In this document: positions 34,908 through 43,710 of the stretch, in pieces
Position numbering within the stretch: position 1 is the first letter of the stretch
Layout: the number at the start of each line of letters is the position of its first letter
Origin: Burkholderia sp. Ax-1724
Lineage (GTDB): Bacteria; Pseudomonadota; Gammaproteobacteria; Burkholderiales; Burkholderiaceae
Reading direction: 5' to 3'
DNA length: 64,000 nt
Assembly: GCF_011752995.1 (NCBI RefSeq)
Contig: NZ_VWWL01000012.1
Coordinates: 1 to 64,000 of the forward strand
Program-made: the position numbers and the translations under genes
Notes under the pieces: model-generated
What the model saw: only the letters and a program-made list of their open reading frames with translations
Databases searched by the model: none
Told to the model about the DNA's origin: nothing

Positions 34908-35519
34908 ATGGGGTCGGTCTCGATGCAATCGCAAGCAGATTCGCGCGGCGAGCGTCTGTCCGCTTTTGTCGACGGTGAACTGTTCGACGAAGGGCATCTG
35001 AATCTGGACAAGTTTCTTTCCGCGCTGGACGGCGACGATCATGCCGCCTGGTCGAGCTATCACCTGATCGGCGACGCGCTGCGTTCCGACGATCTGGCGA
35101 TCAGTCCCGCAAGGAGCAGCGCATTTCTGAGCGGTTTCGCCGCGCGTCTCGACAGCGAGCCGCATGTGCTCGCGCCGGCCGCGGTGCCTGTCGCGCGCCG
35201 TCTGCTCGGGTTGCGCCGCCGCGTCGTGCCGGCCTTCGCGGTTGCCGCGGCAGCCGCCACGCTGACGTGGATCGTCGTGCCGCAATTGCAGGGCGTGCCG
35301 GGCGGTCCGGGGGCACAGGTCGCTTCGCTTCAGCCGCATGGCGACGCGGTGCAACGTGTCGCCATGGTCTCGGTGCCGTCGTCGCAAGACGCCAACATCA
35401 TTCGCGACGCCAGCCTCGATCAATACCTCGAAGCCCACCAGCAGTTTGCGCAACAACCGGTCATGGCGGGTTCGATGCCGGTCATTCGCGCTGCTTCAGT
35501 CTCCACGCAGGGCCAATAG
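34908..35519 (+). CDS. rseA: Anti-sigma-E factor RseA
   Basis: A 203-residue single-pass inner-membrane anti-sigma factor. The cytoplasmic domain (RGERLSAFVDGELFDEGHLNLDKFL, then WSSYHLIGDALRSD) is the RseA sigma-binding motif. A membrane segment lies near residues 104-123 (VVPAFAVAAAAATLTWIVVP), and the periplasmic tail carries the binding region for RseB. The ATG at 34908 follows a GGGGAG site; an in-frame ATG at 34896 is also possible. rseB begins 4 bp after the stop. Confidence 0.92.
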   Translation: MGSVSMQSQADSRGERLSAFVDGELFDEGHLNLDKFLSALDGDDHAAWSSYHLIGDALRSDDLAISPARSSAFLSGFAARLDSEPHVLAPAAVPVARRLLGLRRRVVPAFAVAAAAATLTWIVVPQLQGVPGGPGAQVASLQPHGDAVQRVAMVSVPSSQDANIIRDASLDQYLEAHQQFAQQPVMAGSMPVIRAASVSTQGQ

Positions 35520-35523
35520 TTTG

Positions 35524-36564
35524 ATGCAGACTTCGCGGTTCAATAAAACGACTATCTGGGGGCGGTTGCCGGCATTCCTGTTCTGTGCAGCCGTGTTGTT
35601 GTCCGCTACACCGCGGGTCTTCGCACAAGACGATCCGGCCGCCGCCCGCCGCTCGGCCGCGGAACTGCTCGATCGCATCCATCAGGCCGCCCAGCAGCAG
35701 AACTACGAGGGCGCGTTCGTCTACCAGCGCGGCAATTTCGTGCAGACGTCGCGCATCGCGCATTATTCGACGCATGCGGACGGCGAATTCGAGCAGCTCG
35801 AAAGCCTCGATGGCAAGCCCCGCAAGATGCTCCGCCACAACGACGATATGTTCACGTTCGTGCCGGAGCGACATCTCGTCGTCGTCGAAAAGCGCCAGAA
35901 CCGGGACTCGTTTCCGGCGCTGCTGGCGGTGGACGGCGAGCAGGTGCTGTCCGTCTACGAGCCGAAGATGCTCGCCGACGACCGTGTCGCGGGTGTCGAC
36001 AGCCTCGTGATGGAACTCGATCCGAAGGACGCGTACCGCTTTGCGTACAAGCTCTGGGCCGACAGGAAGACCGGCCTGCTGCTGCGTGCGCAGACGCTCG
36101 ACCCGAGCGGCCAGGTGCTTGAACAGCTATCGTTTTCCCAGGTCCGTATCGGCGTGCCGGTCGACAAGGCGGGCATCGTCAACGGCATTCGCAATCTGGC
36201 CGGGTGGACCGTGGTGCGGCCGCCGGTCGAGCCGGTCGACATGGCCGCGCAAGGCTGGCAGATCACGCCGTCGGTGCCGGGTTTCCACATGATCCGCCAG
36301 TTGCGCCGTCCGATGGCGTCGCGCGAGGCGGGGCAGCCGCCCATTCCGGTGGATCAGGCGGTGTTTTCCGATGGCCTCGCGGCCATTTCGGTATTCGTCG
36401 AGCCGGTCGAGAACAATTCGCGCAAGGAAGGCACGGGCAATAGCGGCGCCACGCACGTACTGGTCAAGCGCCAGGGCAACTTCTGGATTACCCTGCTGGG
36501 TGAAGTGCCCCAAACCACATTGCAGCAATTTGCGTCTGCCATAGAATACAAAGCTCCGAAGTAA
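35524..36564 (+). CDS. rseB: Sigma-E regulatory protein RseB/MucB
   Basis: A 346-residue periplasmic protein with a signal peptide cleaved near ATPRVFAQ (residues about 21-29). The MucB/RseB N-terminal lipid-sensing domain (LDRIHQAAQQQNYEGAFVYQRG) is followed by a C-terminal domain ending LGEVPQTTLQQFASAIEY. RseB protects RseA from cleavage by DegS-type proteases until lipopolysaccharide or unfolded porins are sensed. It starts 4 bp after rseA, so expression is coupled. Confidence 0.93.
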   Translation: MQTSRFNKTTIWGRLPAFLFCAAVLLSATPRVFAQDDPAAARRSAAELLDRIHQAAQQQNYEGAFVYQRGNFVQTSRIAHYSTHADGEFEQLESLDGKPRKMLRHNDDMFTFVPERHLVVVEKRQNRDSFPALLAVDGEQVLSVYEPKMLADDRVAGVDSLVMELDPKDAYRFAYKLWADRKTGLLLRAQTLDPSGQVLEQLSFSQVRIGVPVDKAGIVNGIRNLAGWTVVRPPVEPVDMAAQGWQITPSVPGFHMIRQLRRPMASREAGQPPIPVDQAVFSDGLAAISVFVEPVENNSRKEGTGNSGATHVLVKRQGNFWITLLGEVPQTTLQQFASAIEYKAPK

Positions 36565-36601
36565 TCCTTCCGAATCCTGAAATCCCTCGGCTTGCTACGA
36601 T

Positions 36602-38134
36602 ATGACGATTTTCTCGGTGCGCAAATTCCTCGCGGCCGTCGTGGTGGCGGCTTGTTTGCCGCTCGCACCGCATATGGCGTCGGCGGCTCCCGCTGCCAAC
36701 CTGCCTGACTTCACCGATCTCGTCGACAAGGTCGGCCCGGCGGTCGTCAACATTCGCACGACGACGCGCGTGTCGAACGGCGTGTCCCGCGGTGGCCTGC
36801 CGCCGGGTATGGACGATGGCGACATGTCCGAATTCTTCCGTCGCTTCTTCGGCATTCCGTTGCCCCAGTCGCCGCAATCGCCGGGTTCTCCGCACGGCGG
36901 CGATAACGGCGGCAGCGGCGGTGGCAGCAGCGGCGGAAATGGTGGCAGCCAAGATGCACCGGACAGCAACGATTCCGAGCAGAACAGCGGGGTAGGCTCG
37001 GGCTTCATCCTGTCGGCGGATGGCTACGTGATGACCAATGCGCACGTCGTCGACGACGCCGACACGATCTACGTCACGCTGACCGACAAGCGCGAATTCA
37101 AGGCCAAGCTGATCGGCGTGGACGACCGCACGGACGTCGCGGTCGTGAAGATCAACGCGTCGAACCTGCCGACCATCACCATCGGCGATTCGAACAAGGT
37201 GCGCGTCGGCGAATGGGTCGTGGCGATCGGCTCGCCGTTCGGGCTCGAGAACACGGTGACGGCCGGCATCGTCAGCGCGAAGGGGCGCGACACCGGCGAC
37301 TATCTGCCGTTTATCCAGACCGACGTGGCCGTCAATCCGGGCAACTCGGGCGGTCCGCTGATCAATATGCAGGGCGAAGTGATCGGCATCAACTCGCAGA
37401 TCTACAGTCGTACCGGCGGTTTCATGGGCATTTCGTTCGCGATTCCGATCGACGAAGCGATGCGCGTGGCCGATCAGCTGAAGAGTTCGGGCAAGGTCGT
37501 GCGCGGCCGCATCGCGGTGGCAATCGGCGAAGTCACGAAAGACGTGTCCGATTCGCTCGGTCTGCCGAAAGCGCAGGGTGCCCTCGTCAGCAGCGTCGAG
37601 CCGGGCGGCCCCGCAGACAAGGCCGGCGTGCAGCCGGGCGACATCATCCTGAAGTTCAACGGCCATTCGGTCGATACCGCAACGGATTTGCCGCGCATGG
37701 TCGGCGATACGAAGCCGGGCACGAAGGCGACGATCACGATCTGGCGCAAGGGCCAAACGCGTGAACTGCCGGTCACGATTGCCGAAATGCAGCCGGACAA
37801 GGTCGCGAAGGCGGACCAGAAGCAGCCGAAGGCGCCGAAGCAGCGCGCGACGAATGCGCTCGGTATCGCCGTCAGCGACATTCCCGCCGATCAGCAGAAG
37901 GAGCTGAAGATTCACAACGGCGTGCAGATCGACGCAGTGGACGGCCCGGCCGTGCGCGTCGGGCTGCAAAAGGGCGATATCGTTCTGCGGGTGGGCGATA
38001 CGGACATCACGAGCGCGAAGCAGTTCGACGACGTGACCGCGCATCTCGATCCGCAGAAGATGGTGGCGCTGCTGGTCCGTCGCGGTGAGAACACGCAGTT
38101 CGTGCCGATCCGTCCGCGCAGCGCGCAGAAATGA
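36602..38134 (+). CDS. mucD: DegQ/MucD-type periplasmic serine endoprotease
   Basis: A 510-residue HtrA-family protease and chaperone. A signal peptide ends near SAAPAA (residue 29). The catalytic triad is His148 (TNAHVV), Asp178 (RTDVAVV) and Ser249 (GNSGGPL), and two PDZ domains follow (about 285-380 and 410-505). An unusually Gly/Ser-rich loop (about residues 98-120, GGSGGGSSGGNGG) replaces the LA-loop region. It is the fourth gene of the sigma-E operon, as in Pseudomonas and Burkholderia, and clears misfolded periplasmic proteins. It overlaps the glutaredoxin gene by 4 bp. Confidence 0.95.
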   Translation: MTIFSVRKFLAAVVVAACLPLAPHMASAAPAANLPDFTDLVDKVGPAVVNIRTTTRVSNGVSRGGLPPGMDDGDMSEFFRRFFGIPLPQSPQSPGSPHGGDNGGSGGGSSGGNGGSQDAPDSNDSEQNSGVGSGFILSADGYVMTNAHVVDDADTIYVTLTDKREFKAKLIGVDDRTDVAVVKINASNLPTITIGDSNKVRVGEWVVAIGSPFGLENTVTAGIVSAKGRDTGDYLPFIQTDVAVNPGNSGGPLINMQGEVIGINSQIYSRTGGFMGISFAIPIDEAMRVADQLKSSGKVVRGRIAVAIGEVTKDVSDSLGLPKAQGALVSSVEPGGPADKAGVQPGDIILKFNGHSVDTATDLPRMVGDTKPGTKATITIWRKGQTRELPVTIAEMQPDKVAKADQKQPKAPKQRATNALGIAVSDIPADQQKELKIHNGVQIDAVDGPAVRVGLQKGDIVLRVGDTDITSAKQFDDVTAHLDPQKMVALLVRRGENTQFVPIRPRSAQK

Positions 38135-38394
38135 CGAAGGCGGCATCGCTCACGCTCTACGGGCGCGCGTGGTGCCATCTTTGCGAGGACATGCGCGCCG
38201 CGCTCGAACCTTTGCTGGCCGAGTTCGGCGCGCAAGTAACAGTGATCGACGTCGACACCGATCCGCTGCTCGAAGCGCGTTACAACGAACGGGTGCCGGT
38301 TCTGGTTTGCGACGGTGTCGAGCTATGTCACTACCATTTCGACGAAGTCCGGGTGCGAGCGGCGTTGGCAGCGCATGCAACGCTGGCGTCATGA
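38131..38394 (+). CDS. Glutaredoxin-family protein
   Basis: An 87-residue thioredoxin-fold protein with a CHLC active site at Cys15-Cys18 (GRAWCHLCEDM), the cis-Pro motif RVPVLV, and a C-terminal helix. It belongs to the glutaredoxin-like DUF836 family. It overlaps mucD by ATGA and so is part of the envelope stress operon, although it has no signal peptide and should be cytoplasmic. Its substrate is unknown. Confidence 0.88.
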   Translation: MTKAASLTLYGRAWCHLCEDMRAALEPLLAEFGAQVTVIDVDTDPLLEARYNERVPVLVCDGVELCHYHFDEVRVRAALAAHATLAS

Positions 38395-38599
38395 GCCGGC
38401 ATTCGCGGCGCGCTGCCCGTATGCGCCATTGATGCCGTCTACATCGAATTTCTCGCATCTTCTGCGCCGTCTTTAGGCCAGGCCTTTGCAAGATGCGCCG
38501 GCCGACGGCCTTTTCGGCTAAAATAGATAGGTTTTTCACCTACTTACAAGGCGTGCTCCGCTATTGTCCGGGCGCGCCTTTTCGCTTGATCGGCACTGA

Positions 38600-40393
38600 A
38601 TGGATCATATTCGTAACTTTTCGATCATTGCGCACATCGACCATGGCAAGTCGACGCTCGCCGATCGCATCATCCAGATTTGCGGCGGCCTGTCCGACCG
38701 CGAGATGGAAGCCCAGGTGCTCGACTCGATGGACCTCGAGCGCGAACGCGGCATCACCATCAAGGCGCAAACCGCCGCATTGACGTATCGCGCCCGCGAC
38801 GGGCAGGTCTACAACCTGAACATGATCGACACGCCGGGGCACGTCGACTTCTCGTACGAAGTCAGCCGCTCGCTGTCCGCATGCGAAGGTGCGCTGCTCG
38901 TCGTCGACGCAAGCCAGGGCGTGGAAGCGCAAACCGTCGCCAACTGCTACACGGCCATCGAACTCGGCGTCGAAGTGGTTCCGGTGCTGAACAAGATCGA
39001 TCTGCCGGCGGCGAACCCCGAAAACGCGATTGCCGAAATCGAGGACGTGATCGGCATCGACGCAACCGACGCGACGCATTGCAGCGCGAAGACCGGCCTT
39101 GGCGTCGAAGACGTGCTCGAAGCGCTGATTGCGAAAGTGCCGTCGCCGAAGGGCGATCCGGACGCGCCGCTGCAGGCGCTCATCATCGACTCGTGGTTCG
39201 ACAACTACGTCGGCGTCGTGATGCTCGTGCGCATCGTCAACGGCACGCTGCGTCCGAAGGACAAGATCCGTTTGATGGCGACCGGTGCGCAGTATCCGGT
39301 CGAACATATCGGCGTGTTCACGCCGAAGTCGAAGAATCTCGAATCACTGTCGGCGGGGCAGGTGGGCTTCATCATCGCCGGCATCAAGGAACTCGCGGCG
39401 GCGAAGGTTGGCGACACGGTAACGCTCGTGGGCCAGCCGGCTCCCGAGCCGCTGCCGGGCTTCAAGGAAGTGAAGCCGCAGGTGTTTGCCGGTCTCTATC
39501 CGGTCGAAGCGAACCAGTACGACGCGCTGCGCGATTCGCTCGAAAAGCTGAAGCTCAACGACGCGTCGCTGCAGTATGAGCCGGAAGTCTCGCAGGCGCT
39601 CGGTTTCGGCTTCCGCTGCGGCTTCCTCGGTCTGCTGCATATGGAGATCGTGCAGGAACGTCTCGAACGCGAGTTCGACATGGACCTGATCACGACGGCG
39701 CCGACCGTGGTCTACGAAGTCCTGCAGCGCGACGGCACGACCCTCATGGTCGAGAATCCGGCCAAGATGCCGGAGCCGTCGAAGATCGAGGAGGTGCGCG
39801 AGCCGATCGTCACCGTGAACCTGTATATGCCGCAGGACTATGTCGGCGCGGTGATCACGCTGTGTACGCAAAAGCGCGGCAACCAGATCAACATGCAGTA
39901 CCACGGCCGTCAGGTTCAGCTCACGTATGAAATCCCGATGGGTGAAGTCGTGCTCGATTTCTTCGATCGCCTGAAGTCGATTTCGCGCGGCTATGCGTCG
40001 ATGGACTACGAGTTCAAGGAATACCGCGCGTCCGACGTCGTGAAGGTCGACATGCTGATCAACGGCGACAAGGTCGACGCGCTGTCGGTCATCGTGCACC
40101 GCTCGCAAAGCCAGTACCGCGGCCGCGAAGTGGCGGCGAAAATGCGCGAGCTGATTCCGCGTCAGATGTACGACGTGGCGGTGCAGGCCACCATCGGTTC
40201 GAACATCATCGCGCGCGAAAATATTAAAGCGTTGCGTAAGAACGTGCTGGCAAAATGCTACGGCGGCGACATCACACGTAAGAAGAAGCTGCTCGAAAAG
40301 CAGAAGGCGGGTAAGAAGCGAATGAAGCAGGTGGGCTCGGTCGAGATTCCACAAGAGGCTTTTCTCGCGATTCTGCGTGTCGAAGACAAATAA
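38600..40393 (+). CDS. lepA: Elongation factor 4 (LepA)
   Basis: A 597-residue translational GTPase. The G1 motif is AHIDHGKSTLADR, G2 lies around RERGITIKAQT, G3 is DTPGHVDF, and G4 is NKIDLP. The LepA-specific C-terminal domain (RKNVLAKCYGGDITRKKKLLEKQKAGKKRMKQVGSVEIPQEAFLA) is complete. LepA binds ribosomes and affects initiation and biogenesis of the 30S subunit. lepB follows after 18 bp in the classic lepA-lepB operon. Confidence 0.98.
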   Translation: MDHIRNFSIIAHIDHGKSTLADRIIQICGGLSDREMEAQVLDSMDLERERGITIKAQTAALTYRARDGQVYNLNMIDTPGHVDFSYEVSRSLSACEGALLVVDASQGVEAQTVANCYTAIELGVEVVPVLNKIDLPAANPENAIAEIEDVIGIDATDATHCSAKTGLGVEDVLEALIAKVPSPKGDPDAPLQALIIDSWFDNYVGVVMLVRIVNGTLRPKDKIRLMATGAQYPVEHIGVFTPKSKNLESLSAGQVGFIIAGIKELAAAKVGDTVTLVGQPAPEPLPGFKEVKPQVFAGLYPVEANQYDALRDSLEKLKLNDASLQYEPEVSQALGFGFRCGFLGLLHMEIVQERLEREFDMDLITTAPTVVYEVLQRDGTTLMVENPAKMPEPSKIEEVREPIVTVNLYMPQDYVGAVITLCTQKRGNQINMQYHGRQVQLTYEIPMGEVVLDFFDRLKSISRGYASMDYEFKEYRASDVVKVDMLINGDKVDALSVIVHRSQSQYRGREVAAKMRELIPRQMYDVAVQATIGSNIIARENIKALRKNVLAKCYGGDITRKKKLLEKQKAGKKRMKQVGSVEIPQEAFLAILRVEDK

Positions 40394-40411
40394 GCTAAGT
40401 AACGGAACCCT

Positions 40412-41305
40412 ATGAATTTTGCGCTGATTCTTTTTGTGCTCGTTGTTTTGACGGGTATCGCATGGGTCGCTGACAAACTGGTTTTCCTGCCGAAACGGCG
40501 CCGCGACGCGGAAGCGGCGGTTGCCGAATTCGATCGTCAACAGGCACGCATCGGTGAGCGTTTCGCCGATGAAAACGCCGCGCAAACGCGCGCGCGTCTG
40601 CGCGACGACAAGCTGCGTCAGCCGTGGTGGCTCGAATACACGGCGAGCTTCTTTCCGGTGATTCTGGTCGTGTTCGTGGTGCGCTCGTTCGTCGTCGAAC
40701 CGTTCAAGATTCCGTCGGGTTCGATGGTGCCGACGCTGCTCGTGGGCGACTTTATCCTCGTCAATAAATTCGAATACGGCCTGCGTCTGCCGATTACCAA
40801 TACGCAGATCACGCAGGGCAGTCCGGTTTCGCGTGGCGACGTGGTGGTGTTCCGCTATCCGAAGGACGAATCGGTCGACTACATCAAGCGCGTGATCGGC
40901 CTGCCCGGTGACGTGATCGCCTATCAGGACAAGCAGCTCACGATCAACGGCAAGCCGGTTCCGGAAACGCCGCTGCCCGATTATCTCGACGAAGAGCGCC
41001 TCGGTTACGCGAAGCAGTTCGAAGAAAATATCGACGGCCGCAAGAATGCGATTCTGAATAACCCGGCCGTGCCGCCGTTCATCGTCGGCGCCGAAGATTA
41101 TCCGTATCGCGACAACTGCACGTATAACGAACGCGGCGTGATCTGCAAGGTGCCGCCGGGCAATTACTTCATGATGGGCGACAACCGGGACAACAGCGCG
41201 GACAGCCGCTACTGGGGTTTTGCGCCTGAAAAGAATATCGTCGGCCGCGCATTTTTCATCTGGATGAACTTCAGCGATCTGCGGCGCATCGGCTCATTCC
41301 ATTGA
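40412..41305 (+). CDS. lepB: Signal peptidase I
   Basis: A 297-residue inner-membrane protease that removes signal peptides from exported proteins. Membrane segments are at about residues 3-23 and 77-95. The Ser-Lys dyad is Ser104 (PSGSMVPTL) and Lys159 (DYIKRVIGLPGD), and the motif GDNRDNSADSRYWG is present. Length is normal. It lies between lepA and rnc, and a large hairpin begins 22 bases after its stop. Confidence 0.97.
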   Translation: MNFALILFVLVVLTGIAWVADKLVFLPKRRRDAEAAVAEFDRQQARIGERFADENAAQTRARLRDDKLRQPWWLEYTASFFPVILVVFVVRSFVVEPFKIPSGSMVPTLLVGDFILVNKFEYGLRLPITNTQITQGSPVSRGDVVVFRYPKDESVDYIKRVIGLPGDVIAYQDKQLTINGKPVPETPLPDYLDEERLGYAKQFEENIDGRKNAILNNPAVPPFIVGAEDYPYRDNCTYNERGVICKVPPGNYFMMGDNRDNSADSRYWGFAPEKNIVGRAFFIWMNFSDLRRIGSFH

Positions 41306-41327
41306 GTTCGCAGCGTCGCTCGCATCA

Positions 41328-41374
41328 CACGCCGCGCCGATAACCGGTAACTCGGTTATATCGGTCGCGGCGTG
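41328..41374 (+). promoter_or_regulatory. Large stem-loop between lepB and rnc
   Basis: About 18-19 paired bases: CACGCCGCG with CGCGGCGTG (outer) and CGATAACCG with CGGTTATATCG (inner, 2-base bulge), loop near GTAACT. There is no T-tract after it. It is 105 bases before the rnc ATG, so it could be an RNase III site in its own leader. Confidence 0.65.
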
Positions 41375-41478
41375 TTCTCACGCTACTTTAAGAATTCGCG
41401 GTAACGTCGCTTCACCACGCTTTTTCCGCAGGCGCTCCGCGTTTCCGCCGGGTCCGGCGCCCGCGTTATACTCTGCTC

Positions 41479-42756
41479 ATGCCCCTATCTCCGTTGGAAA
41501 GCCGTTTGCGCTACGAATTTCGCAATGCGGAATTACTGCGCCAGGCTTTAACACACCGCAGTCACAGTGCCACGCATAACGAACGGCTCGAATTTCTCGG
41601 CGACTCCGTTCTGAATTGCGCGGTGGCTGCGCTTTTGTTCCAACGTTTCGGCCGACTCGACGAAGGCGATCTGTCGCGCGTGCGCGCGAATCTCGTGAAG
41701 CAGCAATCGCTTTACGAGATTGCCCAGGCACTCAATATTTCCGAAGGCCTGCGGCTCGGCGAGGGCGAACTGCGCAGCGGCGGCTTCCGCCGGCCGTCGA
41801 TTCTCGCGGATACGCTCGAAGCCGTACTTGGCGCGATATTTCTCGACGGCGGCTTCGAGGCCGCGCAGACGGTCATCAAGCGCCTTTACGTGCCGATTCT
41901 CGACCATATCGACCCTCGCACGCTCGGCAAGGATGCGAAGACGCTGCTGCAGGAGTATCTGCAAGGCCACAAGATCGCGTTGCCGACCTACACGGTCGTC
42001 GCTACTCATGGTGCGGCGCACAATCAGCAGTTCGAAGTCGAATGCACGGTACCGAAGCTGGACGTGAAGGTGTCCGGATCGGGCGCGAGCCGGCGCGCGG
42101 CGGAGCAGGCGGCCGCCAAGAAGGCGCTCGACGAAGTGATGGCGGCGGCGCCCGCTGTCGTTGCGAAGCCGAAGCGCTCGAAGGGCGCTCGCGCGGCGAA
42201 AAACGCCGAACTGGAGATCGTGCCCGGCGTGACCGGCGTTCAGGCTGCCCTCGATTTGCGCACGCCGGATCGCAAGGTAGAGCGCAGCACACTGCGGGTG
42301 ACTGCTACGGCGGAAACCCCGGTGGAAAAATCCGTCGTGGAAAAGCCGGTTGCCGAGCGCGGCGCGCCGGCAGCCGTGGGCGCGCCGCTTGCGATGATCC
42401 GTGCCGCTCACGTCGAGTACAGCGCACAGGAGAAGGCCGAGCGCACGGAAAGGGCGGAGAAAGCCGACAAGCCGGCTGCTCACATGAGCGATCGCACTGG
42501 CGAGAAAGCCGCCGACAAGCCGGCCGACAAAGCCGAACCGCCCGCGGACAAAACCGTGGCGAACCACACGTCCGACACCCGGTCCGAAGCCGCGCCAGCT
42601 CGCGGTCCTGACCGTCAACGCAACCGCGAAGCCGCGCCGGGTGCCACCACGGCGCAAGCGCAAGTGCCGGCCGCCGCGGTTGCGCCGGCGCCTGCCGAAC
42701 ACGAACCTGGCGTTGCCGGCGCGGTGCAAACGCGCGTCGCCGATGCGGGCCATTGA
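41479..42756 (+). CDS. rnc: Ribonuclease III with long C-terminal tail
   Basis: A 425-residue double-strand-specific endoribonuclease. The RNase III signature NERLEFLGDSVLNCAVA and the catalytic ADTLEAVLGAIFLDGG give an intact metal site. The dsRNA-binding domain spans about residues 155-225 (DAKTLLQEYLQGHKIALPTY...SGSGASRRAAEQAAAKKAL). Residues from about 232 onward are a low-complexity tail rich in Ala, Lys, Glu and Asp; E. coli RNase III is 226 residues. TATACT seven bases before the ATG suggests a leaderless transcript. era follows after 54 bp. Confidence 0.96.
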   Translation: MPLSPLESRLRYEFRNAELLRQALTHRSHSATHNERLEFLGDSVLNCAVAALLFQRFGRLDEGDLSRVRANLVKQQSLYEIAQALNISEGLRLGEGELRSGGFRRPSILADTLEAVLGAIFLDGGFEAAQTVIKRLYVPILDHIDPRTLGKDAKTLLQEYLQGHKIALPTYTVVATHGAAHNQQFEVECTVPKLDVKVSGSGASRRAAEQAAAKKALDEVMAAAPAVVAKPKRSKGARAAKNAELEIVPGVTGVQAALDLRTPDRKVERSTLRVTATAETPVEKSVVEKPVAERGAPAAVGAPLAMIRAAHVEYSAQEKAERTERAEKADKPAAHMSDRTGEKAADKPADKAEPPADKTVANHTSDTRSEAAPARGPDRQRNREAAPGATTAQAQVPAAAVAPAPAEHEPGVAGAVQTRVADAGH

Positions 42757-42810
42757 TTGCCATCGGCGCGTGCTTGCCGTGCGCCGAACCGAACCTGCCG
42801 TAGTCCGAAT

Positions 42811-43710
42811 ATGAACACTCCCGCTCCCACTGGTTTTCGCTGCGGCATGGTCGCGATCGTCGGCCGCCCGAACGTCGGCAAGTCCACGCTGATGAACGCG
42901 CTGGTCGGCCAGAAAGTCAGCATCACGTCGCGCAAGGCGCAGACCACACGCCATCGTATTACCGGCATCAACACGATCGAAGACGCGCAGTACATCTTCG
43001 TCGATACGCCCGGTTTCCAGACCAAACACAGCGGCGCGCTGAATCGCTCGCTCAATCGCGCGGTCACCTCGACGCTGACCTCGGTCGACGCGATCCTGTT
43101 CGTGATCGAAGCCGGCCGTTTCGGCCCCGACGATCAGAAGGTGCTCGACCTGATTCCGGCGAAGGTGCCGACGCTGCTGATCGCGAACAAGCTCGACCGC
43201 GTGTCGGACAAGAACACGCTGTTCCCGTTCATGCAGCAGATGAGCGCGCTGCGCGAATTCAGCGAGATCGTGCCGCTGTCGGCGAAAAATACCGACGACA
43301 TCAAGCGTTTGATGGCGACGGTCAAGCCGTTTCTGCCCGAAGGCGAGCCGATCTACGGCGAGGACGATCTGACCGATCGCAGCGAGCGTTTTCTCGCCGC
43401 CGAAATCCTGCGCGAAAAGGTGTTCCGCTGGACCGGCGACGAGTTGCCGTACACGAGCACGGTGCTGATCGACAAGTTCGAAACCGAGGGGCGCCTGCGC
43501 CGCATCTTCGCGACCATTCTCGTGGAGCGCGACATGCACAAGGCGATGATCATCGGCCAGAAGGGCGCGAAGCTCAAACAGATCAGCACCGAAGCGCGGC
43601 TCGACATGGAGAAGCTGTTCGACGGGCCGATCTACCTCGAAACCTTCGTCAAGGTGAAGAGCGGCTGGGCCGACAACGAAGCCGGGCTTCGTGCGTATGG
43701 GTACGAATGA
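42811..43710 (+). CDS. era: GTPase Era
   Basis: A 299-residue essential GTPase for 30S maturation. The G motifs are GRPNVGKSTLMNAL (G1), DTPGFQ (G3) and NKLDRV (G4). The KH RNA-binding domain is in the C-terminal third (VERDMHKAMIIGQKGAKLKQISTEARLDMEKLF). The frame is open 18 codons upstream, but MNTPAPTGFRCGMVAIVGRPNVGKS fits the family. It overlaps recO by 14 bp in the operon rnc-era-recO-pdxJ-acpS. Confidence 0.97.
   Translation: MNTPAPTGFRCGMVAIVGRPNVGKSTLMNALVGQKVSITSRKAQTTRHRITGINTIEDAQYIFVDTPGFQTKHSGALNRSLNRAVTSTLTSVDAILFVIEAGRFGPDDQKVLDLIPAKVPTLLIANKLDRVSDKNTLFPFMQQMSALREFSEIVPLSAKNTDDIKRLMATVKPFLPEGEPIYGEDDLTDRSERFLAAEILREKVFRWTGDELPYTSTVLIDKFETEGRLRRIFATILVERDMHKAMIIGQKGAKLKQISTEARLDMEKLFDGPIYLETFVKVKSGWADNEAGLRAYGYE

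Noticed and set aside
38486..38524. TTGCAA and TAAAAT as a lepA promoter
   Set aside because: Spacing is 27 bases; the TAAAAT box may be real but has no partner.
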